In this document: piece by piece, positions 1-7,513 of the stretch
How positions within the stretch are numbered: position 1 is the stretch's first letter
Layout of the letters: every line of letters starts with the position of its first letter
NCBI GenBank assembly: GCA_014763665.1
Contig: JACXUY010000004.1
Location: 1-60,445, forward strand
DNA length: 60,445 nucleotides
Source of the DNA: Gammaproteobacteria bacterium
Lineage (GTDB): Bacteria; Pseudomonadota; Gammaproteobacteria; Thiomicrospirales; Thiomicrospiraceae
Direction: 5' to 3'
Position numbers and translations under genes: made by a program
Notes under the pieces: generated by a model
What the model was told of the DNA's origin: nothing
What the model saw: the letters and a program-made list of their open reading frames with translations, nothing else
Databases searched by the model: none

Positions 1-91
1 ACCTGATCCCTTCTCGAACTCAGAAGTGAAACCCGTCAGCGCCAATGGTAGTGTGGGGCTTCCCCATGTGAGAGTAGGTCATCGCCAGGCA
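1..91 (+). rRNA. rrf: 5S rRNA, 3' part (5' end outside the window)
   Basis: The sequence matches bacterial 5S rRNA from the ACCTGA segment after loop A to the 3' end. It has the conserved GAACTCAGAAGTGAAAC block, the GATGGTAGTGTGGGG-like helix (here AATGGTAGTGTGGGG) and the final CCAGGC strand that would pair with the missing 5' end. About 28 nucleotides at the 5' end are cut off by the window edge. It is the last gene of an rRNA operon, and a rho-independent terminator follows at once. Confidence 0.95.
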
Positions 92-101
92 CTTAATACT
101 T

Positions 102-133
102 AACCCCGTTCAGAAATGATCGGGGTTTTTTAT
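102..133 (+). terminator. Rho-independent terminator of the rRNA operon
   Basis: A stem AACCCCG / CGGGGTT closes an inner TCA-GAAA-TGA helix with a GAAA loop, and a run of T residues follows. Its position just after 5S rRNA makes it the rRNA operon terminator. Confidence 0.85.
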
Positions 134-198
134 TGCCTGAAGTTTAAGTGTTCAGATCACTTGTGTGAAGCGAGAGCGGACAAAGGCTCAGGCATGAG

Positions 199-504
199 TT
201 GAGTTATGTGACGATTGCCCAAAAATACAATATCGGCGTTGCTACAGCTACCCAATGGGTAATAACAGATACCAGCACCGATAAGTCGCATTGCCCTGAT
301 AAACAGAGAACTAATTTAACAGAACTGCAAGGGTATCCTATGTGTTACAATCACCACATTCTACAAAATAACCTTGGGCATGTTTCACACATGACAAAAC
401 TGAGAGAATGGCAAAAAAACACTCCTGATTTGTTGATAATAAACTTAGATAATCAGTCGAATCTCGATATTACTAAGATCACACAACCTTCCGCTACGCC
501 ATAA
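199..504 (+). CDS. Doubtful 101-residue ORF with a helix-turn-helix-like start
   Basis: A TTG-started reading frame lies between the rRNA terminator and birA. The first 20 or so residues (IAQKYNIGVATATQWV) look like a helix-turn-helix of the kind found in transposases. The later stretch LREWQKNTPDL recalls a tryptophan-proline motif I associate with transposase-type proteins. No Shine-Dalgarno sequence precedes the TTG. Composition is asparagine- and threonine-rich, unlike the neighbours. It may be a decayed remnant of a mobile-element gene or chance; I assign no function. The rest of the 134-512 interval shows only an imperfect hairpin at 134-194. Confidence 0.2.
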   Translation: MSYVTIAQKYNIGVATATQWVITDTSTDKSHCPDKQRTNLTELQGYPMCYNHHILQNNLGHVSHMTKLREWQKNTPDLLIINLDNQSNLDITKITQPSATP

Positions 505-512
505 GGTGAAAC

Positions 513-1298
513 TTGCATAACCCTCTATTAGCGAAAGCCATTTGGCAGCATTTACCCGTTACAGATCGTATCAGCTTGGCATCAATTGATGTGATTGATT
601 GTCTTGAGTCTACTCAAAGTTGGTTGACTCAACAGCCTTCAACGCTTCAGCGTGAGTGGCGTTTGTGTTCTGCTATGCAACAACATTCAGGGTATGGACG
701 TCAAGGTCGAGTGTGGGAGTCTGCTTTGGGACAAGTTGCTTTCTCTTGGCGCGGCTGGGTGGCTGTTGAGCCTGAACATCTTGGTTTATTCAGTTTAAAT
801 GCCGCTTTAGCGGTGCAAAGTGCATTAATTGCTTTAGGTGTGGCGCAGGTTCAGTTAAAATGGCCGAATGATATTTATATCGCCGACAGAAAATTAGCGG
901 GTATGTTGACGACAGTTGTGCAACGCCGTGGTCATTTATGCGATGTGATATTAGGTATTGGACTAAATCGCTTATCAATAGCCTTGCCCAGTGAAGCAAT
1001 CGCACTTGAAGGTAAGATTGCCAGACTGCCGAGTGTGGCTGAGTTAATCGCTGCAATCAGCCATCAGTGGTTACGGCGATTGGACGCCTTGTCCTCCGCT
1101 CATGGTCGAGCTGAAATTAGGGAGTCTTGGTTGTCCTCAGCACTGTGGTTAGGGCAACCAATCAAGGTTTGGCAAGGCAATCAGTCTATTGAAGGTATTT
1201 GGTTAGGTATCACTGACCAGGGTGCGTTGCGTTTGGCAACCCATACCGGAGAACAAGTTTTTATGGCGGATGAAGTTAAATTGCGTCCGCTCGATTGA
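513..1298 (+). CDS. birA: Biotin--[acetyl-CoA-carboxylase] ligase without HTH domain
   Basis: This cytoplasmic enzyme makes biotinyl-5'-AMP and transfers biotin to the carrier protein of acetyl-CoA carboxylase. The protein of 261 residues carries the class I ligase core: the STQSW adenylate region near residue 33, GYGRQGRVW at 60-68 (the GRGRRGR-type biotin/ATP loop), KWPND at 116-120 with the catalytic lysine, and a small C-terminal SH3-like domain ending at KLRPLD. E. coli BirA is about 320 residues and has an N-terminal winged helix that represses bio genes. That part is missing here, so this is probably a ligase only. The TTG start is chosen because AAGGTGA lies just upstream. coaX follows 13 bases later. 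Confidence 0.92.
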   Translation: MHNPLLAKAIWQHLPVTDRISLASIDVIDCLESTQSWLTQQPSTLQREWRLCSAMQQHSGYGRQGRVWESALGQVAFSWRGWVAVEPEHLGLFSLNAALAVQSALIALGVAQVQLKWPNDIYIADRKLAGMLTTVVQRRGHLCDVILGIGLNRLSIALPSEAIALEGKIARLPSVAELIAAISHQWLRRLDALSSAHGRAEIRESWLSSALWLGQPIKVWQGNQSIEGIWLGITDQGALRLATHTGEQVFMADEVKLRPLD

Positions 1299-1311
1299 AT
1301 TAAGGGATGAC

Positions 1312-2076
1312 ATGAGTAAATTGTTGTTAGACGTGGGGAATACGCGCGTCAAGTGGGCGCGTGTGCGCTCAGGTTCTTATGAGTATTCTGGAGCAGTTGC
1401 TTTACAGGGGTTGTCGGTAGAGGCTTTTTTACAGCAGGTTTGGCCTGATGCAGAAAAACCTGCTCAGGTTGTCATCGCCTCTGTGACGGATAGCGAGTGG
1501 ATGCGTCTACTCAGATTTTGTATTGCTAATAGCTGGTCTTCCATGCTCTTAGAAGTGGTATCAGAAGCCAAAAAAATCGGACTGAAAAATGGTTATGCCC
1601 AACCACAACGTTTGGGTGTTGATCGTTGGTGTGCATTATTGGGAGCATGGCAACAAGAAACATCAGCCGTGTGTGTGATTGATGCAGGGACAGCCTTGAC
1701 CATGGATGTCGTAAATAATGGCGGCGAGCATTTGGGCGGCTTAATTGTGCCTGGTTTGAACCTGATGCGTGAATGTTTGTTAAATCGCACTGCCAAGGTT
1801 CACGTTCAGTTGAGTGAAGATGAGCAAGCGGATAGCCAACCTTCGATTGAGTTATTAGGTAAAAACACGGCCCAAGCGGTTGCAGGTGGCGCTTTGTGGA
1901 CCTTGGCTGCTGGCGTTGAACGCTTGCACAGTCAGGCTTACGATTTGGTGGGCGGGTCGATGCGCTGTATTATTACGGGTGGGGATGCACAACACTTATT
2001 GCCTTTGTTATCGGGCGATTGGCAGTGGACACCAGACTTAGTGTTGCGAGGCTTGCAAGTTTACGCTACGCCATAA
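1312..2076 (+). CDS. coaX: Type III pantothenate kinase
   Basis: It phosphorylates pantothenate in the first step of coenzyme A synthesis. The 254-residue protein shows the type III signatures: DVGNTRVKW at residues 7-15 (phosphate-binding), a GVDRW motif in the middle, DAGTALTMD, and GGLIVPGL. A longer frame exists upstream, but ATG 1312 gives the family's normal N-terminus (MSKLLLDVGNT) and has TAAGGGA about five bases ahead. The birA-coaX pair is a common bacterial arrangement and is read here as one transcript. Type III kinases are not feedback-inhibited by CoA, unlike CoaA. Confidence 0.93.
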   Translation: MSKLLLDVGNTRVKWARVRSGSYEYSGAVALQGLSVEAFLQQVWPDAEKPAQVVIASVTDSEWMRLLRFCIANSWSSMLLEVVSEAKKIGLKNGYAQPQRLGVDRWCALLGAWQQETSAVCVIDAGTALTMDVVNNGGEHLGGLIVPGLNLMRECLLNRTAKVHVQLSEDEQADSQPSIELLGKNTAQAVAGGALWTLAAGVERLHSQAYDLVGGSMRCIITGGDAQHLLPLLSGDWQWTPDLVLRGLQVYATP

Positions 2077-2137
2077 TGCTAGTCATCGTGAACGGGGGCT
2101 TTGCCATAGTTAACCATTTCCCTAGTGAGGAGAAGCT

Positions 2138-3493
2138 ATGCGTAATGAAGTAGAGTTAAAGCGCGTTTTGAGCGCGTGGGATTTATTCTTCATGGGTATA
2201 GGTGCCATTATTGGTACGGGAATTTTTGTCTTAACTGGTATCGCGGCGGCTAATCAAGCTGGACCAGCGGTAGTGATTTCCTTTATTGTGGCTGGATTGG
2301 CTGCTGGCTTTGCGGCTTTTGCTTATGCTGAATTAGCAGGCATGTTGGGTGGCAGTGGTAGTGCCTATGGTTATGCGAAAGCCGCTTTCGGAAATATGGT
2401 TGGCTGGCTCATTGGATGGATTTTAATTCTTGAATATGGCGTTGCTGTTGCGGCTGTATCCACTGGTTGGTCGGGCTACTTTAACAACGGCTTACAAGCC
2501 ATTGGTTTGGGGTTGCCCGCTGAGTTGATTCTACCGCCAGCGAGTGGTGGTTGGATTAATTTACCCGCTGCATTAATTATCCTGACCTTAATGGGATTAT
2601 TGCTCGTAGGAGCCAAAGAAGGTGCGCGGTTAAATACGGTCATGGTCTTTATTAAATTGCTCACCATTGCTGTTTTTTTAATCGTTGGCGTAGGGTTTGT
2701 CAATCCCGATAATTGGTCACCCTTCGCGCCTTTTGGTTGGTTCGGTCATGATGAAGATGGTAAACCGATTGGCATTTTAGCAGCGGCTTCCTTAGTCTTT
2801 TTTGCCTATGTTGGTTTTGATGCGGTTTCAACCGCTACGGAAGAAGCCAAAGACCCGCAGCGAGATGTGCCCAAAGGACTTTTGTGGGCATTGGTCGCCT
2901 GTAGCGTCATTTATATCGCCGTTTCGAGTGTGTTAACGGGTATGGTGCCTTTTACCGAATTGAATGTGTCGTCACCTGTGGCTCATGCGCTACAGTTGGT
3001 AGGATTGAGTTGGGCCTCTGCATTAGTGGCAACTGGTGCGATTGCTGGTTTAACAACGGTGATGTTGGTGCTTTACTACGGTTTGACACGCATTATTTAT
3101 GCAATGTCTCGTGATGGTCATTTGCCGTTAAGGTTATCGGTGGTGTCACGACGTTACCAAACGCCAAGCGTCGCGATTGTGATCTCGGGTGTATTGATGG
3201 CACTGATGGCTGGTTTTATGCCGTTATCTTCTTTAGCAGAGTTGGTCAATGTAGGTACGCTTTCTGCCTTTGTATTAGTTTGTCTGGCAGTAGTGGTGTT
3301 GCGTCGTTCACAACCAGATCGTCACCGTCCGTTCGTTATTCCAGGTGGTACCACCATTCCGTTATTAGGCATTATGTTTTGCGGTGGGTTAATGGCGTTC
3401 TTACCCGCAGACACTTGGTGGCGTTTTGGCATGTGGGTGTTGTTTGGTGCCTTTATTTTTGTCGTTTATGCCCGTAAGTTAAAGATGGAATAA
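2138..3493 (+). CDS. APC-family amino acid permease (YfnA/CAT-like)
   Basis: This is an inner-membrane amino acid transporter of the amino acid-polyamine-organocation superfamily. Its 451 residues are hydrophobic throughout, with about 12 membrane segments. The N-terminus has the family's broken helix 1 motif, GIGAIIGTGIF near residues 21-31. FFAYVGFDAVSTATEEAKDP near 220-240 is the conserved helix-6/loop signature of the cationic amino acid transporter/YfnA branch. GAGGAGAAG lies seven bases before the ATG. The substrate cannot be read from sequence. The kinase-like gene at 3521 follows within about 30 bases on the same strand, so the two may be co-transcribed. Confidence 0.88.
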   Translation: MRNEVELKRVLSAWDLFFMGIGAIIGTGIFVLTGIAAANQAGPAVVISFIVAGLAAGFAAFAYAELAGMLGGSGSAYGYAKAAFGNMVGWLIGWILILEYGVAVAAVSTGWSGYFNNGLQAIGLGLPAELILPPASGGWINLPAALIILTLMGLLLVGAKEGARLNTVMVFIKLLTIAVFLIVGVGFVNPDNWSPFAPFGWFGHDEDGKPIGILAAASLVFFAYVGFDAVSTATEEAKDPQRDVPKGLLWALVACSVIYIAVSSVLTGMVPFTELNVSSPVAHALQLVGLSWASALVATGAIAGLTTVMLVLYYGLTRIIYAMSRDGHLPLRLSVVSRRYQTPSVAIVISGVLMALMAGFMPLSSLAELVNVGTLSAFVLVCLAVVVLRRSQPDRHRPFVIPGGTTIPLLGIMFCGGLMAFLPADTWWRFGMWVLFGAFIFVVYARKLKME

Positions 3494-3520
3494 TGGTTTT
3501 TTCAGTGATTGATTCGATTG

Positions 3521-4354
3521 ATGTTGTTTGACCCAAGAGGGCTGTTATCGCGATTGCCCGTTCAGGTAACTGACTATCAAGCGGTTGTTTCTCCTTTTGA
3601 TGATGCCACGCATTGCGTCTATCGGCTTAATACAGCACAGGGCGCTTTTGCGCTTAAAGTCTTGCGAGAAAAACAGACACCTTTTTGGCGTGGCATGGAT
3701 GCGTTGTTTGATGTGAAACTGGCGCAACAGGTGACTCGTTCGATTGAACATTATGCCTGTGCGGCTGATGTTTTTAGCTTGCCAGTCCCAACGCTCATTG
3801 ATTATTCACAGGGATGCGCAGACTCTCCAGCCTATTTACTAACCACTTGGCTGGCAGGCGAGCCGATAGATTCGCTGCCTGTTTCTGTACAGCTAATCGA
3901 AGATATGGCTTATGCCGATGCACAAAGACATCAAAAAAAGCAGATGACTTGGGGGTGCGCGGTTGCGCCATCATATTCCATGAAAGATTGGCAAGCGCGC
4001 ATTGCGTCAATCTTGCCTAATGCAACGAGTAGCGCTTTGAATAGTGATGGTTTTGTACCCATGATTATGGATATGCGCTGGGATCAATGTTTGCAGCAGC
4101 AGGGACGCCTGAGCGCTTTGGTCGATATTGATGCCTTAGTTTATGCACCCAAAGCGCTAGAATTGGTTTTGATGGAGTATTGGTTAACCCCAATTCAGTT
4201 AGGTATTTGGCGTCAAGCCTATTTGGCTTGTGGTGGTGAGCTTCCCAAGTTGAGGGATGTTAGAATGACTTACCGTCAGTTGCTATGGCAATGGCAGATA
4301 TTGGGTCCGAGTTGTCAGGATGAGTGGATGCAGTGGCCAACTTTCTTTGATTAA
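3521..4354 (+). CDS. Phosphotransferase (APH/choline kinase fold) protein; possible thiamine kinase
   Basis: The protein has about 277 residues of the kinase-like fold. An N-lobe strand ends in ALKV (ATP-binding lysine). A hinge-like stretch, YLLTTWLAGEP, follows. MDMRWDQ replaces the usual HGDxxxxN catalytic loop, and VDIDALVYAPKALEL replaces the IDxxxxxxGDPxxDL metal site. The loops are degenerate but the acidic residues are kept. The gene converges on a TPP-riboswitch-controlled thiamine-uptake operon, so thiamine kinase is an attractive guess. Its strand-mate, however, is the amino-acid permease. No clear Shine-Dalgarno exists; TTG 3509 is an alternative start. The last 95 bases are also coding on the other strand (end of pnuT). 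Confidence 0.6.
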   Translation: MLFDPRGLLSRLPVQVTDYQAVVSPFDDATHCVYRLNTAQGAFALKVLREKQTPFWRGMDALFDVKLAQQVTRSIEHYACAADVFSLPVPTLIDYSQGCADSPAYLLTTWLAGEPIDSLPVSVQLIEDMAYADAQRHQKKQMTWGCAVAPSYSMKDWQARIASILPNATSSALNSDGFVPMIMDMRWDQCLQQQGRLSALVDIDALVYAPKALELVLMEYWLTPIQLGIWRQAYLACGGELPKLRDVRMTYRQLLWQWQILGPSCQDEWMQWPTFFD

Positions 4355-4916
4355 GGTAGAGATGACGCCAGTACCAATAGCCATAAACTGCGATGCCTGT
4401 GTAAACAAGATACAGCAGTGACATGGGTGTGTGGTTGGTTTGCCAAAACAGTAGGGCAGTAGCCAAGTCAATAACAATCCAATAAAGCCAGTTTTCGATA
4501 CGCTGCTTAACGACCATCCAAGTGACCATTAACGCAAAAACAGTGGTAACACTTTCTAACAAGGGTGATTGAGAAAGTCTTTCCGTTGTTAGTAGATAAG
4601 CAAAAATGAGCGTTAACGCGATTCCAAATCCGATAACTAAGAAATGCTCATCCAGGCTCATGCGTTCAATAGCCGTCTGGGTAGCGGTGTTAGCTTGTCG
4701 CCATTGATACCATCCTACTCCTGCAAGGGCAATGTAACTGAGGTGGAGTAAGGCTTGCATGGGTAATTGATCTTGCCAGAGTAGCCAAGCATAAATGGCC
4801 GCACCACAGCCAGAAGCCCACCAAGCCCAACTGTTGTGTCTGGCCATGAGTAACACATAGGCTAATCCTAGCAGTGATGCTAGGCCTTCTAAAGCGAAAG
4901 CGTAATCAGCAGTCAC
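4260..4916 (-). CDS. pnuT: PnuC-family thiamine transporter (PnuT)
   Basis: This inner-membrane facilitator of the PnuC fold is about 218 residues long with roughly seven membrane segments, from LEGLASLLGLAYVLLMAR at the N-terminus to LLYLVYTGIAVYGYWYWR near the C-terminus. Its place downstream of a TPP riboswitch, a TonB receptor and a YkoF-like thiamine-binding protein says thiamine rather than nicotinamide riboside. GTG 4916 is chosen as start. It overlaps the end of the preceding gene by 11 bases and begins just before the first membrane helix; the longer frame would only add residues antisense-like to the YkoF gene. The C-terminal tail after the last helix is poorly structured and is encoded opposite the end of the kinase gene. 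Confidence 0.82.
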   Translation of the reverse strand: MTADYAFALEGLASLLGLAYVLLMARHNSWAWWASGCGAAIYAWLLWQDQLPMQALLHLSYIALAGVGWYQWRQANTATQTAIERMSLDEHFLVIGFGIALTLIFAYLLTTERLSQSPLLESVTTVFALMVTWMVVKQRIENWLYWIVIDLATALLFWQTNHTPMSLLYLVYTGIAVYGYWYWRHLYLNQRKLATASTHPDNSDPISAIAIATDGKSF

Positions 4917-5169
4917 AGTTATTGGGTGTGCGATCAAGTCCGACAATTTTAAGGACAAAGACACTGTAGGGGAGTCGGTTAAAGGTGCGTTCCATTTCGG
5001 TTTCCAGCAGCGCCATAATGGTTTTGTATTCACCGAAGATTTGCGTACTGAGCGTGTTTTTGGCGACACTCACGCCTTCGATGCCCTCGATGCGGGCGAT
5101 AAAATCGCACACCAATTCCACATACTCATCGGCTAGGGGATAAAGGCTGATATCAACAGAAATATGCAT
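4906..5169 (-). CDS. YkoF-like thiamine/HMP-binding protein, single domain
   Basis: An 87-residue alpha/beta protein beginning MHISVDISLYPL resembles the single-repeat thiamine-binding YkoF/MTH1187-type family. Strand-forming SVDISLYPL, helix ADEYVELVCDFIARIEG, and STQIFGEYKTIMALLETEM follow the family pattern. In Bacillus YkoF two such domains bind thiamine or hydroxymethylpyrimidine. It has a good AGGAAG ribosome site seven bases upstream. It lies between the TonB receptor (13 bases) and pnuT (overlapping), so all three should be one riboswitch-controlled transcript. No signal peptide is seen, so it presumably acts in the cytoplasm as a binding or buffering protein. The physiological ligand is inferred from context. 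Confidence 0.8.
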   Translation of the reverse strand: MHISVDISLYPLADEYVELVCDFIARIEGIEGVSVAKNTLSTQIFGEYKTIMALLETEMERTFNRLPYSVFVLKIVGLDRTPNNCDC

Positions 5170-5182
5170 TTTGTCTTCCTTT

Positions 5183-7279
5183 TTAGAAATAGAAGCGAGT
5201 GGTTAAGCCAAACTGTTGGCGGTCGCCGAGGCGTAGATACGTCTGCGCGGTATAACTCGGATCATTACCAAAGTAGTAACCGCGTGTGGCATATTTTTCA
5301 TCCGTTATGTTACGCCCCCATAAGAAGACTTCCCAATCTTTCGCTTGATAGCCAAGGCGAGCATTCCATAGGGTATAAGCGTCAGATTTGATATTGTGTA
5401 CGTTATCAAAGTAAAAACGATCAACTGCATTAGTGTCAACACGTACGAAATAGCCTTGTGCGGTTCGGTATTGTGTCCCTAGCATAGCTTGATAGCTGGG
5501 GGCATGAGCCTGTTGACGACCGGAAATGGTAAAGTTGCTATTCAGCGGTGTTCCTGAAACGTCCGTCATTAACCATCCGGCACTACCAAACACTTGCCAA
5601 CGAGGCTGTGGCTGCCAATTAAATTCACCTTCTAGTCCATAGTTGCTTGCTTGACTGAAGTTTTCGGTATAAAAAACATAGTTAGTACCTGCTGCAGGAT
5701 CATAGCTATAACCATCAAATTGAGGATTTTGACGATCTGTGTAGAATACACTGAGTTTGGTCTTGAGTCTTTGCGCCTGATTGTCCGATTTCAATCCTAA
5801 CTCATAATTGATGGCGGTTTCTGATGCGTAACGCAAATATTTGGCATCAGAGCCAGCTGGCAATCCTGGGTTATAGCCAGCGGCTTTGTAACCACGTGCG
5901 ATACTGGCGTAGCCACTATGAATGGGTGTGAGTTGTTCTGTCAGCGTTAAGTTAGCACCCCAGAGTGTTTCAGAAGGCTTGAAAGCATCTATGCCGTTGG
6001 AGCTACTAAAATTGGCTTCATGTTGTTCAAGGCGTAGTCCAGCGGTAACCTTGGTTGTGGCTCTTAATGTATGATCTAATTGAACGAAGCTAGCCAGCTT
6101 GCTGAGTGTGTAATCGGTTTGCGTGAGTGTGTCGGCAATATAACCGTAAGCACTGTCGGTGAATTGATTGAGATTGGTATTTTTCTCATCCAATTTACTA
6201 CCATAGAAGCCAACCAACCAGTCAGTGCTGTTTTGCCACAGACGTGAGTTGGGGGTTGAGATCAATCGGATTTCTTGGCTGACATTAACGCGCTTTTTAT
6301 CGTTTTGGTAGAAACCGCTAAAGGTGGTGGGGTAATATCTGTTATACACCCAATCCTGATCATAACTATAGCGCATATCACTATTCGCAAGCGTCGTCGT
6401 GCTGACCAAGGTAAAGTTCGGATTGCCTTTGTGAGTGACTTTGACTGCGCCTGCATTGCTAAGTTGCGTATCTTTTCCAGGTTGATCAGAAAGGGTGGTG
6501 AAGCTGTTATTGAGCGAGAAAGCATCGTAACCGTTGTTGTAGTCGGCATGTAATAAGCTGACATCAACAGTGGTAAGGCTACTTGGAAAAAAGCGTAATT
6601 TGCCACGAATATTGAGCTCATCTCGACCATTGGTATCACTACGCCCTAAAAAAGCGTTGTTGCGAAAACCATCGCTAGTGTGTTTGAACATCGAAAAACG
6701 GTATTGTGGGCTATTCGCCTGCTTGTTGAAAGCACCGCTCGAAACCAAGCCAAGTTCGCGCAAACTATCGCCACCTGCACTGGCCTCAATCATTTGCTCA
6801 TTGTCAGCCGTTGGGTCATTGGTTTGGATGTTAATGAGTCCCGCTAAGGCGCTGGCGCCATAGCGCGTGCTTTGCGGGCCACGTAAGACTTCAACTTGTT
6901 TTACATCGAATAAATTGCCAACCATGCCGATGCCGCTAAAGTCGATACCATCAATAGCAAAGCCGACGCTGGCATTGGGTGCACCTGTGTATTCGTCGCG
7001 CTCACCCATGCCACGAATCTGAATATGGCGTGGGCGAGAGCTTTGGCCTGAATAGTTGACGTTTGGTGTTTGTAACAGAATATCGCCAAAATGGGTTGCG
7101 CCTTGATCTTGTAACTCAGTTTGGGTTTTGATAGTGGTGCTAGCGGCTAAGTTCTGATCGGTTGATTGACGCAAATCGGCAGAAACGGTAATGGGAGCAA
7201 GCGAAGTGGTTTGCGCCATAACAGGCAGTGCGCCAAGCGTTAATAAGCTAGCAATAGATAGACGATTAAAACGATTCAC
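5183..7279 (-). CDS. TonB-dependent outer-membrane receptor, probably for thiamine
   Basis: This is a 698-residue outer-membrane beta-barrel receptor. It has a signal peptide (MNRFNRLSIASLLTLGALPVMA), then APITVSA as a likely TonB box. A plug domain follows with the typical IQIRGMGERD and VEVLRGPQSTRYGASALAGLINI elements. The barrel ends in an aromatic C-terminal strand (GLTTRFYF). The start is GTG 7279 with GAGGAAC five bases upstream. A TPP riboswitch lies in the leader, and the two downstream genes are thiamine-related, so the likely cargo is thiamine or a precursor. Substrate specificity itself cannot be read from the barrel. Confidence 0.88.
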   Translation of the reverse strand: MNRFNRLSIASLLTLGALPVMAQTTSLAPITVSADLRQSTDQNLAASTTIKTQTELQDQGATHFGDILLQTPNVNYSGQSSRPRHIQIRGMGERDEYTGAPNASVGFAIDGIDFSGIGMVGNLFDVKQVEVLRGPQSTRYGASALAGLINIQTNDPTADNEQMIEASAGGDSLRELGLVSSGAFNKQANSPQYRFSMFKHTSDGFRNNAFLGRSDTNGRDELNIRGKLRFFPSSLTTVDVSLLHADYNNGYDAFSLNNSFTTLSDQPGKDTQLSNAGAVKVTHKGNPNFTLVSTTTLANSDMRYSYDQDWVYNRYYPTTFSGFYQNDKKRVNVSQEIRLISTPNSRLWQNSTDWLVGFYGSKLDEKNTNLNQFTDSAYGYIADTLTQTDYTLSKLASFVQLDHTLRATTKVTAGLRLEQHEANFSSSNGIDAFKPSETLWGANLTLTEQLTPIHSGYASIARGYKAAGYNPGLPAGSDAKYLRYASETAINYELGLKSDNQAQRLKTKLSVFYTDRQNPQFDGYSYDPAAGTNYVFYTENFSQASNYGLEGEFNWQPQPRWQVFGSAGWLMTDVSGTPLNSNFTISGRQQAHAPSYQAMLGTQYRTAQGYFVRVDTNAVDRFYFDNVHNIKSDAYTLWNARLGYQAKDWEVFLWGRNITDEKYATRGYYFGNDPSYTAQTYLRLGDRQQFGLTTRFYF

Positions 7280-7344
7280 AATGGTTCCTCACAAAGCGCT
7301 GGCGCAGTGAAAGGAAGACACGAGTGTTGAGATTAATAGAACAC

Positions 7345-7440
7345 CTTGGTACACCATTTCCTACGCCAGTGTTAACTGGATCAGGTTCAGAGGGTTGTTT
7401 GCACCGGCAAACTCTCAGGCTGTAGCGCCACCCCTAGGTC
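7345..7440 (-). promoter_or_regulatory. TPP riboswitch (thi-box) of the thiamine-uptake operon
   Basis: On the minus strand the leader contains the TPP aptamer landmarks in order: GGGGTG, GCCTGAGAG, the variable hairpin (TTTGCCGGTGCAAA), ACCCTCTGAACCTGATC, CAGTTAACACTGG, and GCGTAGGAA. No clear hairpin plus T-run follows before the GTG start about 65 bases on. Control by masking the ribosome site (GAGGAAC) is therefore more likely than termination. High TPP should switch off the receptor, YkoF-like and PnuT genes. Confidence 0.93.
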
Positions 7441-7453
7441 TGTATAGGTTAGT

Positions 7454-7482
7454 ATGATAACTTTTTATGTCTGATTTTTCAA
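7454..7482 (-). promoter_or_regulatory. Sigma-70-type promoter of the thiamine-uptake operon
   Basis: On the minus strand TTGAAA (7482-7477) and TATCAT (7459-7454) are separated by exactly 17 bases. The start point would fall a few bases before the riboswitch aptamer. Confidence 0.7.
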
Positions 7483-7513
7483 TAAAAATTAGAGGGTTAT
7501 GATCATTTCGTTT

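Noticed and set aside
790-1056. Minus-strand frame inside birA
   Set aside because: Antisense to a strongly conserved ligase core; no ribosome site and no family resemblance.
6262-6639. A 125-codon minus-strand frame inside the TonB receptor gene
   Set aside because: Same strand but different frame from a clear barrel-coding gene; no start signal or family pattern.
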